Shown here piece by piece: positions 53,603 to 61,657 of a stretch of 64,000 nt of DNA. A model generated the notes under the pieces. The model saw nothing but the letters and a program-made list of their open reading frames with translations. It was not told where the DNA came from and ran no database searches. The stretch is taken from assembly GCA_019419545.1 (NCBI GenBank), contig DXZT01000035.1, forward strand, positions 1 through 64,000, in the 5' to 3' direction. This stretch comes from Collinsella sp. (GTDB lineage: Bacteria > Actinomycetota > Coriobacteriia > Coriobacteriales > Coriobacteriaceae). A program made the position numbers and the translations under genes. The stretch's first letter is position 1; each line of letters begins with the position of its first letter.

Positions 53603-54562
53603 CTACTTCCAACGAAGTAGATAGCCACCTATATCCAGACCGGCGCCAAATCCAACGAGGGCGATGGTGTCGCCCGTGTGAAGTGCACCGGCGTTTGCCA
53701 GCCGGTCGAGGGCAAGCGGAATGCATGCGCTCGAAATGTTGCCGGTCTCGCGCAGCGTTCGAACCACGCGCTTGTCTGGCACACCGAGGCGCTTGACCGC
53801 CTGACTCAGGATTCGTTCGTTAGCCTGATGAAATACAAAATGGTCGATGTCCTCGACCGAAATGCCCGCATCGCTCGCAAGCTTATGAACCGTGTCGCAA
53901 ATCGCGTTGACGCCGAACTTGAACACGCGGCGGCCATTCATGGACAGCACGCTCTCGCTATCTGCGGAGGCCTTAAACGGCGAGGTGCCGACCAGACCGG
54001 GAACGCACAACGTCTCGACGTCGGGCGCCGTCGAAAGCTCAACGGCAAGGGGGCTGTCTCCCCCGGCCTCAATCACCGCGGCGCCTGCCCCATCGCCAAA
54101 GAGCACGCAGGTGGCGCGGTCGGTCCAGTCGAGCGCGCGCGTCATCTGCTCGGCAGCAACGACAAGCACATGCTTGGCTCGTCCTCGGGCGATATAGCCC
54201 TCGGCAACATCGAGCGCAAATACGAAGCCGGCGCAGGCCGCCGAGACATCGAAGGCAGGGCACGTCGCGCCTAGTCGCCCAGCAACGGCACACGCCTCAG
54301 CGGGAACAAGATGGTCACCCGTCGTCGTCGAGCAGACGATCAAATCCAACTGGCTCGCGTCGATTCCGGACACCTGGAGTGCCCGCTCGCTCGCCGCTAC
54401 GGCAAGGTCATCAAGTGACTCGGTGGTGCAGACGTGGCGGCTCTTGATACCTGTGCGGGTAAAAATCCACTCATCCGAGGTATCGAGGAACTCGGACAGC
54501 TCGTCATTGGAAACACTGCGCTTAGGAAGCGCCGAGCCCGTTCCAAGAATCGTGAAACCCAT
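53603..54562 (-). CDS. fabH: 3-oxoacyl-ACP synthase III
   Basis: A 319-residue initiating condensing enzyme. Catalytic C110 in FDVSAACAGFVFAL, His in FVFHQANERI and Asn in TGNISSACIPLAL. The ATG at 54562 follows AAAGGAGG; the longer frame to 54619 runs into the operator repeats. First gene of the fatty acid operon. Confidence 0.97.
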   Translation of the reverse strand: MGFTILGTGSALPKRSVSNDELSEFLDTSDEWIFTRTGIKSRHVCTTESLDDLAVAASERALQVSGIDASQLDLIVCSTTTGDHLVPAEACAVAGRLGATCPAFDVSAACAGFVFALDVAEGYIARGRAKHVLVVAAEQMTRALDWTDRATCVLFGDGAGAAVIEAGGDSPLAVELSTAPDVETLCVPGLVGTSPFKASADSESVLSMNGRRVFKFGVNAICDTVHKLASDAGISVEDIDHFVFHQANERILSQAVKRLGVPDKRVVRTLRETGNISSACIPLALDRLANAGALHTGDTIALVGFGAGLDIGGYLLRWK

Positions 54563-54578
54563 CACTAACCTCCTTTGA

Positions 54579-54645
54579 GTTGTTGACGTGTTTACATCGA
54601 CCATGAGAGGATAGCGCATTTCAGTCGTTGTTGACGTGTTAACAT
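54579..54645. promoter_or_regulatory. duplicated operator-like dyad of the fatty acid operon
   Basis: GTTGTTGACGTGTTTACAT (54579-54597) and GTTGTTGACGTGTTAACAT (54627-54645) are 18 of 19 identical, 48 bases apart. The 16-bp core TGTTGACGTGTTAACA is a partial palindrome (12 of 16 positions). The sites lie just upstream of fabH and before birA. Binding by a lipid-responsive repressor (FapR-, FabT- or TetR-like) is plausible. Confidence 0.65.
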
Positions 54646-54738
54646 TAAATTGCCCAAATGCGACACAGGCTTCACATTGTGTCTATCTCTCGACACCATT
54701 ACGTTATTCACTTATTCATTAAGGAGGTAGCAGCCGTT

Positions 54739-55515
54739 ATGGATGCCAAATTAACGATAGTCGACGTAACCGGATCGACCAACGATGACCTGCTCGAAGC
54801 AGGTAAACAGGGAGCGCCGCATGGCACGGGACTTGCCGCCCGGGCTCAGACAGCAGGACGCGGCCGGCGCGGCCACAAGTGGGATTCAACCGCCGGCAAC
54901 CTATTGCTTTCGATTGCCCTGCGTCCATGCGTTAATCCTGCGAAGTACTCTGGTCTTGCCGCCGTCAGCGGCCTAGCGGTGCTGGAGGCGCTCGAAAAAC
55001 AGGGTCTTGCAAACGAGATTGGCCTCAAATGGCCCAACGACCTGGTCGCGCGTGGACGCAAGCTCGGCGGCATTCTGGTCGAGGCCGCACGCGATAACGA
55101 AGGCAAACCTTTCGCCGTCTGCGGTATTGGCGTCAATGTGAACTATGCGCCCCAAGAAGTGCCCGATGGCGGCCTGCCGGCAATCGGTCTCTCGGACCTT
55201 AACGAGAACGTTCCTGCTGTCGACATGCTCCTCGATGAGGTCTATCACGCAGTTATAGACGCTGTAGATGCCTGGGCAGAACGCCTCAACGCCATGGAAG
55301 AAAACACCGGACCGCTCGCGCCCGTCCACGGCGAATATGTCGCCCACCTCAATTGGATTGGAAAGCACGTTATCGCCCGCTCCCCTGCCGGTGACGAGCT
55401 GGCGCGAGGCATCTTTAAAACGGTCGATGGCTTTGGTCGTGCGTGCATCGAAACAGAAGACGGCTTGCGATCCTTCCATTTTGAGGAGGCGTCATTGCGC
55501 CCCTTGAGTGAGTAG
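54739..55515 (+). CDS. birA: biotin-acetyl-CoA-carboxylase ligase
   Basis: A 258-residue monofunctional biotin ligase. The biotin/ATP-binding loop is GRGRRGHKWDS (40-50), with GLKWPNDLVARGRKLGGILVE and the C-terminal SH3-like domain. There is no N-terminal DNA-binding domain, so it cannot be a BirA-type repressor. AAGGAGGT lies 10 bases before the ATG. Divergent from fabH and presumably biotinylates the adjacent AccB. Confidence 0.95.
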   Translation: MDAKLTIVDVTGSTNDDLLEAGKQGAPHGTGLAARAQTAGRGRRGHKWDSTAGNLLLSIALRPCVNPAKYSGLAAVSGLAVLEALEKQGLANEIGLKWPNDLVARGRKLGGILVEAARDNEGKPFAVCGIGVNVNYAPQEVPDGGLPAIGLSDLNENVPAVDMLLDEVYHAVIDAVDAWAERLNAMEENTGPLAPVHGEYVAHLNWIGKHVIARSPAGDELARGIFKTVDGFGRACIETEDGLRSFHFEEASLRPLSE

Positions 55516-55574
55516 GTCGCCACAGCCAGCCGCTCGGCAGCCTTACCCGGCGATCCAAACCCATCATGCAAAAC

Positions 55575-55612
55575 AAAAGAGCCCCGCTACCGTAATGGCA
55601 GCGGAGCCCTTT
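55575..55612 (-). terminator. terminator after rpsJ
   Basis: Stem AAAGGGCTCCGCTGCC pairing with GGTAGCGGGGCTCTTTT (three wobbles) followed by T-rich sequence on the minus strand. It separates rpsJ from the convergent birA. Confidence 0.85.
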
Positions 55613-55631
55613 AAGCTATGAGGAATATCGC

Positions 55632-55940
55632 TTAGAGCTTGATGTCGATGTCGACGCCAGCGGGGAGGTCGAGACGCATGAGCGAATCAACAGTGCCCGA
55701 GGTGGGGTCGAGGATGTCAATGAGGCGCTTGTGGGTGCGCATCTCGAACTGCTCACGGGAGTCCTTGTTCACGTGCGGCGAGCGGATGACCGTGTACAGG
55801 TTGCGCTCGGTGGGCAGGGGGACAGGACCGGAAACGCGAGCGCCGGTCTTCTGAGCGGTCTCGACGATGAGCTTCGCGGACTGATCGACGACCTCGTGAT
55901 CATAGCCCTTGAGGCGAATGCGGATCTTCTGGGTAGCCAA
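55632..55940 (-). CDS. rpsJ: 30S ribosomal protein S10
   Basis: A 102-residue S10/NusE with KIRIRLKGYDHEVVDQSAK and GPVPLPTERNLYTVIRSPHV. It follows fusA by 60 bases, whereas in most bacteria it heads the S10 operon. tuf, usually between fusA and rpsJ, is absent. Confidence 0.98.
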   Translation of the reverse strand: MATQKIRIRLKGYDHEVVDQSAKLIVETAQKTGARVSGPVPLPTERNLYTVIRSPHVNKDSREQFEMRTHKRLIDILDPTSGTVDSLMRLDLPAGVDIDIKL

Positions 55941-56000
55941 CTTAAACCTCCAAAGAGTGCGAGAGATGTTCTCGCGGATTACGTAACAGGGAGCTCGAAC

Positions 56001-58100
56001 TTAGGCGTTCTTGCTCATGACCTCGTCCACGATGGACTTGGGCGCGGGCTCATAAGAGTCGAACTGCATCGTGTAGGATGCACGGCCCTGGGTCTGGGAG
56101 CGAAGGTCGGTAGCGTAACCGAACATCTCGCCCAGCGGCACCTTGGCACGGATGAGCTTGCTGTTCTTGCGATCCTCCATGCCCTCGATCTTGCCGCGGC
56201 GACCGGAGAGGTTGCCCATAACGTCGCCCATGTACTGCTCGGGGGTCTCGACCTCGACAGCCATGATCGGCTCGAGCAGCTGCGGATCGGATTTCTTGAG
56301 GGCGTCCTTGATAGCCATGGAACCGGCGATCTTGAAGGCGGCCTCGGAGGAGTCGACCTCATGGTAAGAACCGTCGAACAGGGTGACCTTGACGTCGAGG
56401 ACCGGGAAGCCGGCGATAACACCGGTGTTCAGGGCCTCCTGGATGCCCTTGTCGATGGACGGGATGTACTCCTTGGGCACGACGCCGCCGACGATAGCGT
56501 TGACGAACTCGTAGCCGAAGCCCTCCTCCATCTTCTCGAGCTTGATGACGGCGTGGCCGTACTGACCGCGACCACCGGACTGACGGACGAACTTGCCCTC
56601 AGCCTTCTCGACGTCGTGACCAGCGGTCTCGCGGTAGGCAACCTGGGGCTTACCAACGTTAGCGTCAACCTTGAACTCGCGGAGCAGACGGTCGACGATG
56701 ATCTCGAGGTGCAGCTCGCCCATGCCGGCGATGATGGTCTGGCCGGTCTCGTGGTTGGTGGACACCGTAAAGGTCGGGTCCTCCTCGGCGAGCTTGGTCA
56801 GAGCCAGGGACATCTTGTCCTGCTCGGCCTTGGTCTTGGGCTCGATGGCAACGTCGATAACGGGCTTGGCGAACTCGATCTTCTCGAGGACGATCTCCTT
56901 GCCCTCGGTGCACAGGGTGTCACCGGTGGTGGAGTTCTTGAAGCCGACGCAAGCGACGATGTCGCCGGCGGCAGCGTCGTCACGGTCGATACGCTCGGCG
57001 GCGTTCATCTCGAGGATGCGGCCGAGGCGCTCGCGCTGACCGTTGGAAGCGTTGACCACGTAGGAGCCAGACTCGGCGCGACCGGAGTAAACGCGGACGT
57101 AAGTGAGCTTACCGACGAACGGGTCGGTCATGATCTTGAAGACCAGGCCGGAGAAGGGCTCGTCGAAGTCAGGATGACGCTCGATCTCCTCGCCGGTGTC
57201 CGGATCGGTACCGGTGACGGCCTTGACGTCGAGCGGGCTGGGCAGGTAGTCGACGACAGCGTCGAGCAGCTCCTGAACGCCCTTGTTCTTGTAGGCGGAA
57301 CCCACGAAAACGAGGTTGAGCTCGTTGGCCAGGACGCCCTTGCGCAGAGCAGCCTTGAGCTCCTCGACGGTGAAGTCCTCCTCCATGAGGATCTTCTCCA
57401 TGAGCTCGTCATCAAAGCTGGCAGCAGCGTCGAGGAGCTCCTCGCGCTTGGTGGCAGCGATGTCAGCGAACTCAGCCGGGATCTCGTCCATCGGCTCGGG
57501 GTAGGTCATGCCCTTCTCGTCGGCCTTGAAGTCCCAAGCGGTCATGGTGACCAGGTCGATGACGCCCCAGAAGTTGTCCTCGGCGCCCATCGGGACCTGA
57601 GCGGCCACGGCGTTAGCGTCGAGACGGTCCTTCATGGTCTCGATAGCGTTGAAGAAGTCAGCGCCCACGCGGTCATACTTGTTGATGAAGGCGATGCGGG
57701 GGACGTTGAAGGTGGAAGCCTGACGCCAAACGGTCTCAGACTGGGGCTGGACGCCGGCAACGGCGTCGAAGACGGCGACAGCACCATCGAGGACGCGCAG
57801 GCAGCGCTCGACCTCGGCGGTGAAGTCAACGTGGCCCGGGGTGTCGATGATCTGGATGCGGTAGTCCTTACCGTCCTTGTTCCAGAAGCACGTGGTAGCA
57901 GCGGAGGTAATGGTTACGCCACGCTCCTGCTCCTGAACCATCCAGTCCATGGTGGCAGCGCCCTCATGGACCTCACCGATCTTGTGGGTCTTACCGGTGT
58001 AGTAAAGAATACGCTCGGTCGTGGTGGTCTTACCAGCATCGATGTGAGCCATGATGCCGATGTTACGGGTATCGGAAAGCTTGTACTTAGGCTTAGCCAT
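56001..58100 (-). CDS. fusA: elongation factor G
   Basis: A 699-residue translocation GTPase. G1 AHIDAGKTTT (18-27), G3 DTPGH and the NKYD-type G4 (INKYDRVGADF, with Tyr where most have Met/Leu). Domain IV has the loop SGGRGQYGHA. Nineteen bases after rpsG. Promotes tRNA-mRNA movement through the ribosome. Confidence 0.98.
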   Translation of the reverse strand: MAKPKYKLSDTRNIGIMAHIDAGKTTTTERILYYTGKTHKIGEVHEGAATMDWMVQEQERGVTITSAATTCFWNKDGKDYRIQIIDTPGHVDFTAEVERCLRVLDGAVAVFDAVAGVQPQSETVWRQASTFNVPRIAFINKYDRVGADFFNAIETMKDRLDANAVAAQVPMGAEDNFWGVIDLVTMTAWDFKADEKGMTYPEPMDEIPAEFADIAATKREELLDAAASFDDELMEKILMEEDFTVEELKAALRKGVLANELNLVFVGSAYKNKGVQELLDAVVDYLPSPLDVKAVTGTDPDTGEEIERHPDFDEPFSGLVFKIMTDPFVGKLTYVRVYSGRAESGSYVVNASNGQRERLGRILEMNAAERIDRDDAAAGDIVACVGFKNSTTGDTLCTEGKEIVLEKIEFAKPVIDVAIEPKTKAEQDKMSLALTKLAEEDPTFTVSTNHETGQTIIAGMGELHLEIIVDRLLREFKVDANVGKPQVAYRETAGHDVEKAEGKFVRQSGGRGQYGHAVIKLEKMEEGFGYEFVNAIVGGVVPKEYIPSIDKGIQEALNTGVIAGFPVLDVKVTLFDGSYHEVDSSEAAFKIAGSMAIKDALKKSDPQLLEPIMAVEVETPEQYMGDVMGNLSGRRGKIEGMEDRKNSKLIRAKVPLGEMFGYATDLRSQTQGRASYTMQFDSYEPAPKSIVDEVMSKNA

Positions 58101-58119
58101 GTTAGTTCCTTACCTTAAC

Positions 58120-58593
58120 TTACCAACGATAGTGAGAGAACGCGCGGTTGGCCTCGGCCATCTTGAAGACGTCCTCACGCTTCTTGACGGAAGCGCCCAG
58201 GCCGTTGGAGGCGTCGAGGATCTCGTTGGCGAGACGCTCGGCCATGGTCTTCTCCTTGCGAGCGCGGGAGAAGTTGACGATCCAGCGGATGCCCAGAGCG
58301 GTGGAACGACGGGAGTTGACCTCCATCGGGACCTGATAGGTAGCGCCACCGACACGCTTGGGCTTAACCTCGAGCGTGGGCTTGACGTTGTCCATAGCCT
58401 TCTTGAAGGTAGCGAGAGCGTCGCCGCCCTCGGACTTCTCGGCAACGATCTCGAAAGCGGTGTAAACGATGCGCTCAGCGGTGGCCTTCTTGCCGTCAAG
58501 AAGGACCTTGTTGATGAGCTGAGTCACCAGGCGGTTGTTGTAAACGGCGTCAGGCTGAACCTCACGACGATTAGCTGCTGCACGACGCGGCAT
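58120..58593 (-). CDS. rpsG: 30S ribosomal protein S7
   Basis: A 157-residue S7 with MPRRAAANRREVQPDAVYN and LVTQLINKVLLDGKKATAER. Typical length. Seventy-four bases after rpsL. Confidence 0.98.
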   Translation of the reverse strand: MPRRAAANRREVQPDAVYNNRLVTQLINKVLLDGKKATAERIVYTAFEIVAEKSEGGDALATFKKAMDNVKPTLEVKPKRVGGATYQVPMEVNSRRSTALGIRWIVNFSRARKEKTMAERLANEILDASNGLGASVKKREDVFKMAEANRAFSHYRW

Positions 58594-58667
58594 GTGAAAT
58601 CTCCTTAAGTGTCTACCGTGCGGCGCTCAAGACGGCACACGGCGAAAGTATCAAAACGTTATCTGGC

Positions 58668-59045
58668 TTATTTGGCCTTGGGGCGCTTAGCGCCGTACTT
58701 GGAACGGGCCTGCATACGGTTCTGGACCGGAGCAGCGTCGTAGGCGCCACGGATGACGTGATAACGGACACCAGGGAGGTCACGGACACGACCGCCGCGG
58801 ACGAGCACGATGGAGTGCTCCTGCAGGTTGTGGCCCTCACCCGGGATGTAAGCAGTAACTTCGATGCCGTTGACGAGGCGAACACGGGCAACCTTACGAA
58901 GAGCCGAGTTCGGCTTCTTGGGGCTCGTGGTGAAGACGCGGGTGCACACGCCGCGCTTCTGGGAGTTGTGCTGCAGAGCAGCGTTCTTGGACTTCTTGGG
59001 CACGGAACGACGGCCCTGGCGAACCAGCTGGTTAATAGTAGGCAA
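58668..59045 (-). CDS. rpsL: 30S ribosomal protein S12
   Basis: A 125-residue S12 with TINQLVRQGRRSVPKKSK, CTRVFTTSPKKPNSALRKVA and the aspartyl-containing loop VRGGRVRDLPGVRYHVIRG. The streptomycin-related PKKPNSAL (usual Lys43 region) looks wild type. Leader contains the GGAYACGCCCG motif. Confidence 0.98.
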   Translation of the reverse strand: MPTINQLVRQGRRSVPKKSKNAALQHNSQKRGVCTRVFTTSPKKPNSALRKVARVRLVNGIEVTAYIPGEGHNLQEHSIVLVRGGRVRDLPGVRYHVIRGAYDAAPVQNRMQARSKYGAKRPKAK

Positions 59046-59167
59046 AGCGTACTCCTTCTCGAATGATTCCAGCTTTCTGTAAAGTGCAACGGCTTGAATC
59101 GAGGGGTCAGCATCCCCCTACGAAACACGCAGTTCGATAGGATACGTGGCGTTAGCTGTGCCGTCAA

Positions 59168-59200
59168 CAGACCACGCCGCCGGGCGTATCCTATAATAGG
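59168..59200 (-). promoter_or_regulatory. rpsL promoter and leader motif GGATACGCCCG
   Basis: On the minus strand TATTATA (59198-59192) abuts GGATACGCCCGGCGGCGTGG. The layout is the same as at rplB, and pairing of TACG with CGTG is kept. Start codon is about 123 bases downstream. Confidence 0.6.
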
Positions 59201-59251
59201 CACATTTCCGCAAAGCCTACACAAAAGGAATCCCCTCCTGTGCGTTTGGGA

Positions 59252-59390
59252 GGATCCCCGGACCGGGCGGCCCAGGTTTTAAGTTTGCTGCTCTACAGTC
59301 CTGCGCAAGACGGAAAGCACATTAAGTGCTTTCCTTTGCGTGCGGAACTCGCGACAAACTTAAAACCTGGGCCGCCCGGTCCGGGAATCC
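59252..59390. repeat. long hairpin element, copy 2
   Basis: Inverted repeats of 35 bp (59252-59286 and 59356-59390, one mismatch) enclose the 69-nt core (59287-59355), which is identical to that of copy 3. The stem reads GGATCCCCGGACCGGGCGGC onward. A small hairpin CCGACG-TGCT-CGTCGG follows. It lies about 60 bases upstream of the rpsL promoter motif. Confidence 0.93.
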
Positions 59391-59517
59391 GACGTGCTCG
59401 TCGGGGCAACGTTACCTGCCAAAACGGGACAGGTTTATTTTGATCGGTTTTATCTGGGGAAACGTCGTGCTCCAGCGGTGGTCCGCCCTCATCTGTCATA
59501 GGGAAATCGGCGGCGTT

Positions 59518-59646
59518 TTCGGAAGTATGCGGCAAATTCTGGACCTGCCGAGCACACCGGGGTTTTGCGATAATAAACCCGCAGGTAGAGCGCTTGAGCA
59601 TATGCGGTGTGGTCGACCCTTCGAGATTTTGCCGCATACTTCCGAA
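59518..59646. repeat. inverted-repeat element with 23-bp ends
   Basis: TTCGGAAGTATGCGGCAAA (start of left arm, 59518-59540) is complementary over 22 of 23 positions to 59624-59646. The 83 bases between contain no gene. It looks like a small palindromic or MITE-like repeat between the two hairpin elements. Confidence 0.8.
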
Positions 59647-59692
59647 TTTCAGGCGAATATCGCTCAAAATAACCGTCCATATAACGCAAAAT

Positions 59693-59721
59693 AGGCCGCT
59701 TCCCCTAGTGGGAAGCGGCCT
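59693..59721 (-). terminator. terminator after the anti-sigma gene
   Basis: Perfect 12-bp stem AGGCCGCTTCCC/GGGAAGCGGCCT with a 5-base loop, followed by ATTTTG on the minus strand. Seven bases after the gene's stop. Confidence 0.85.
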
Positions 59722-59727
59722 CAAGCC

Positions 59728-60804
59728 TTACGAGTAGACGATGGTAAAGGGTACTTCTGTTTCGGTCTCTCCTGTTGATGTGCACCTCGTTCCCTCAAGG
59801 GTTACCGATACAACCTGATCGACATTGATGAGCCTTGTCGGAACCCAGATGTTCTCTCCGCTATTGCGCGCCATCGAAACATAGAAATTGTACGCCCCTG
59901 CGTCGTCATCTTCGATAATCTGCTCCGATCCATCCTTGTAGCTGACGGTCAGTTTATGATCAACTGCTTCATAGCCCAGATCATCGATGTGCGTCTGGAT
60001 GGAAAACGGGCTGATCTCGAGAGGCGAGTCGTCGGAGCGGAGCTCCTTTGTATCGACGTGCGCTCCGACGTTAAACTCTGGCGTCGACACCTCGATCACC
60101 TTCGCATCCTCACCTTTGCCCTCGGTCCAGGAGATATTCCAGGTGACCGCATGTCGTAAATCTCGATCGCGATTCCAAGATGCAAAGTACATCGTGCCGT
60201 TAATGACCGTGTCGCTTGATGTGTCTTTATCAATGGTGCAGCGTGTATCAGCCCATTCCTCGCCGAAGTTCATGCTGGGTGTACTGACGCCCCCTTCTTC
60301 TTCACCATAGAGAACAAGTTCGCCAAGCTCTGCCGCCGGCTTGTAGTAGTTAACGCCATTCGGATTGGACAATGTAAACGTCACAGCACCGCAACCGTTC
60401 TCGTCGATTGCCATCTCATGAATGTCGAGCGTATAGCCGTTGCCCTCGACGGACAGATTGACCTTCTGGACTGCACCCTCCAGGCTTTGGGGCGCGATAC
60501 CATCACCAAACTCTCTGGTGTAGGTATATTTCGTCCCCGACGAGCCGCCATTTGTCCAGGTAACGGACTCTCCGTTGCCATGGTTTCCCCAGGCAGAGGC
60601 AAAATAACTGGAATTGACAACAGCGTAGGCGACCCCTCCGGTCGCCAGCACTCCGGCAAGACATCCGATTACGGCAACATACAGAGGCTTCGCGTGACCC
60701 TTTCGGCGAAGCGGCTCGCCAGCAGCGGCATAAAGAACACGGTCAGCAAGATCGCTATCGGCTTGGACGGACTCGAAGGCCTGCTTGATCTGGTTGGATT
60801 TCAC
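59728..60804 (-). CDS. putative membrane anti-sigma factor (DUF4179-like)
   Basis: A 358-residue protein with a cytoplasmic N-terminus (about 1-35), one membrane segment (AVIGCLAGVLATGGVAYAVV, about 43-63) and a large extracytoplasmic domain. This layout and the position after an ECF sigma gene fit an anti-sigma factor. The GTG start at 60804 lies inside the sigma gene (50-base overlap) with GAGGAGG upstream. It probably holds the sigma factor at the membrane. The sensing domain is not recognised. Confidence 0.78.
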   Translation of the reverse strand: MKSNQIKQAFESVQADSDLADRVLYAAAGEPLRRKGHAKPLYVAVIGCLAGVLATGGVAYAVVNSSYFASAWGNHGNGESVTWTNGGSSGTKYTYTREFGDGIAPQSLEGAVQKVNLSVEGNGYTLDIHEMAIDENGCGAVTFTLSNPNGVNYYKPAAELGELVLYGEEEGGVSTPSMNFGEEWADTRCTIDKDTSSDTVINGTMYFASWNRDRDLRHAVTWNISWTEGKGEDAKVIEVSTPEFNVGAHVDTKELRSDDSPLEISPFSIQTHIDDLGYEAVDHKLTVSYKDGSEQIIEDDDAGAYNFYVSMARNSGENIWVPTRLINVDQVVSVTLEGTRCTSTGETETEVPFTIVYS

Positions 60805-61273
60805 GGTCGCCCTCCTCTAGGATGAACTTGAGCTTCGATCTGCCGCGAGCTAAACGCGTTCGAACGGTCGCGGCTGGCACATGCAGTAACTCGGCAATTT
60901 CTGAAGTCGAGAAGCCCAGATAGTAATAGAGCACGATGGGGATACGGAATCGTTCCGGAAGCCGCATGACATCTGACAGGACGGCCTTGGTCTCATCCTG
61001 CGCTGTCGAAAGCGAATCGGCCAGATTCTCAATATCCTCCACGCGCCTCCACGGCTTTCGAAAGAGAGATTTACATTCATTGATCGTGACCCGGATAAGC
61101 CATCGACGAAGATGCTCCCAGTTTTCAAATTGCGCGTCGCTTTTGAGTAACTTCAGAAAGACGTCTTGAGCAACATCGTCGGCGTCAGCGCGATCACGCA
61201 GATACGTCAATGCGATCCGAAACACGACATCCCGGTGGTCTTCGACCGCCTGTCTAAAAGCTTGTTCTTCCAT
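60755..61273 (-). CDS. ECF-type RNA polymerase sigma factor
   Basis: A 172-residue sigma-70 family ECF factor. Region 2 has LTYLRDRADADDVAQDVFLKL (core binding and -10 recognition), and region 4 has LPERFRIPIVLYYYLGFSTS followed by EIAELLHVPAATVRTRLARG. The ATG at 61273 follows GGGAGGTGATT; the longer frame to 61399 runs into a repeat. It pairs with the overlapping anti-sigma gene. The regulon is unknown. Confidence 0.93.
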   Translation of the reverse strand: MEEQAFRQAVEDHRDVVFRIALTYLRDRADADDVAQDVFLKLLKSDAQFENWEHLRRWLIRVTINECKSLFRKPWRRVEDIENLADSLSTAQDETKAVLSDVMRLPERFRIPIVLYYYLGFSTSEIAELLHVPAATVRTRLARGRSKLKFILEEGDREIQPDQAGLRVRPSR

Positions 61274-61425
61274 AATCACCTCCCGGTGACGCTGATGGTT
61301 CTTGATGAGGTCCTCACCATAGATACGCTTTGGCCGAACGAAATGTTTCAAATCCAAGCAGGAAAAACCTACCAAAATAAACCTGTCCCTTTTTGGCAAA
61401 AGGAATCCCCTTCTGTGCGCGGGGT

Positions 61426-61563
61426 AGATTCCCGGAACGGGCCGCCCGCTGTTTAAGTTTGCTGCTCTACAGTCCTGCGCAAGACGGAAAGCACATTAAG
61501 TGCTTTCCTTTGCGTGCGGAACTCGCGACAAACTTAAACAGCGGGCGGCCCGTTCCGGGAATC
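61426..61563. repeat. long hairpin element, copy 3
   Basis: Arms of 35 and 34 bp (61426-61460 and 61530-61563, one bulged G) enclose a 69-nt core (61461-61529) identical to copy 2. The stem sequence (GATTCCCGGAACGGG onward) differs from copy 2 at several places, each matched by a change on the other arm. It lies between the rpoC terminator and the sigma gene. Confidence 0.93.
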
Positions 61564-61597
61564 CGACGTGCTCGTCGGGGCAACGTTCCTCACAAAA

Positions 61598-61631
61598 AAA
61601 GACCCGCTTCCCTGTTGGGAAACGGGTCTTT
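61598..61631 (-). terminator. terminator of rpoC
   Basis: Fifteen-bp stem AAAGACCCGCTTCCC/GGGAAACGGGTCTTT (one wobble) followed by TTTTTTT on the minus strand, 26 bases after the rpoC stop. Confidence 0.92.
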
Positions 61632-61657
61632 GGAAGGACGGTTAACGTACTCGGAAA

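Noticed and set aside
55731..58118. 795-aa plus-strand frame opposite fusA
   Set aside because: It is the complement of EF-G codons, dominated by Leu, Gly, Asp and Val, with no recognisable domain.
59293..59724. 143-aa minus frame through copy 2 and the inverted-repeat element
   Set aside because: It crosses several non-coding repeat boundaries and lacks a start site.
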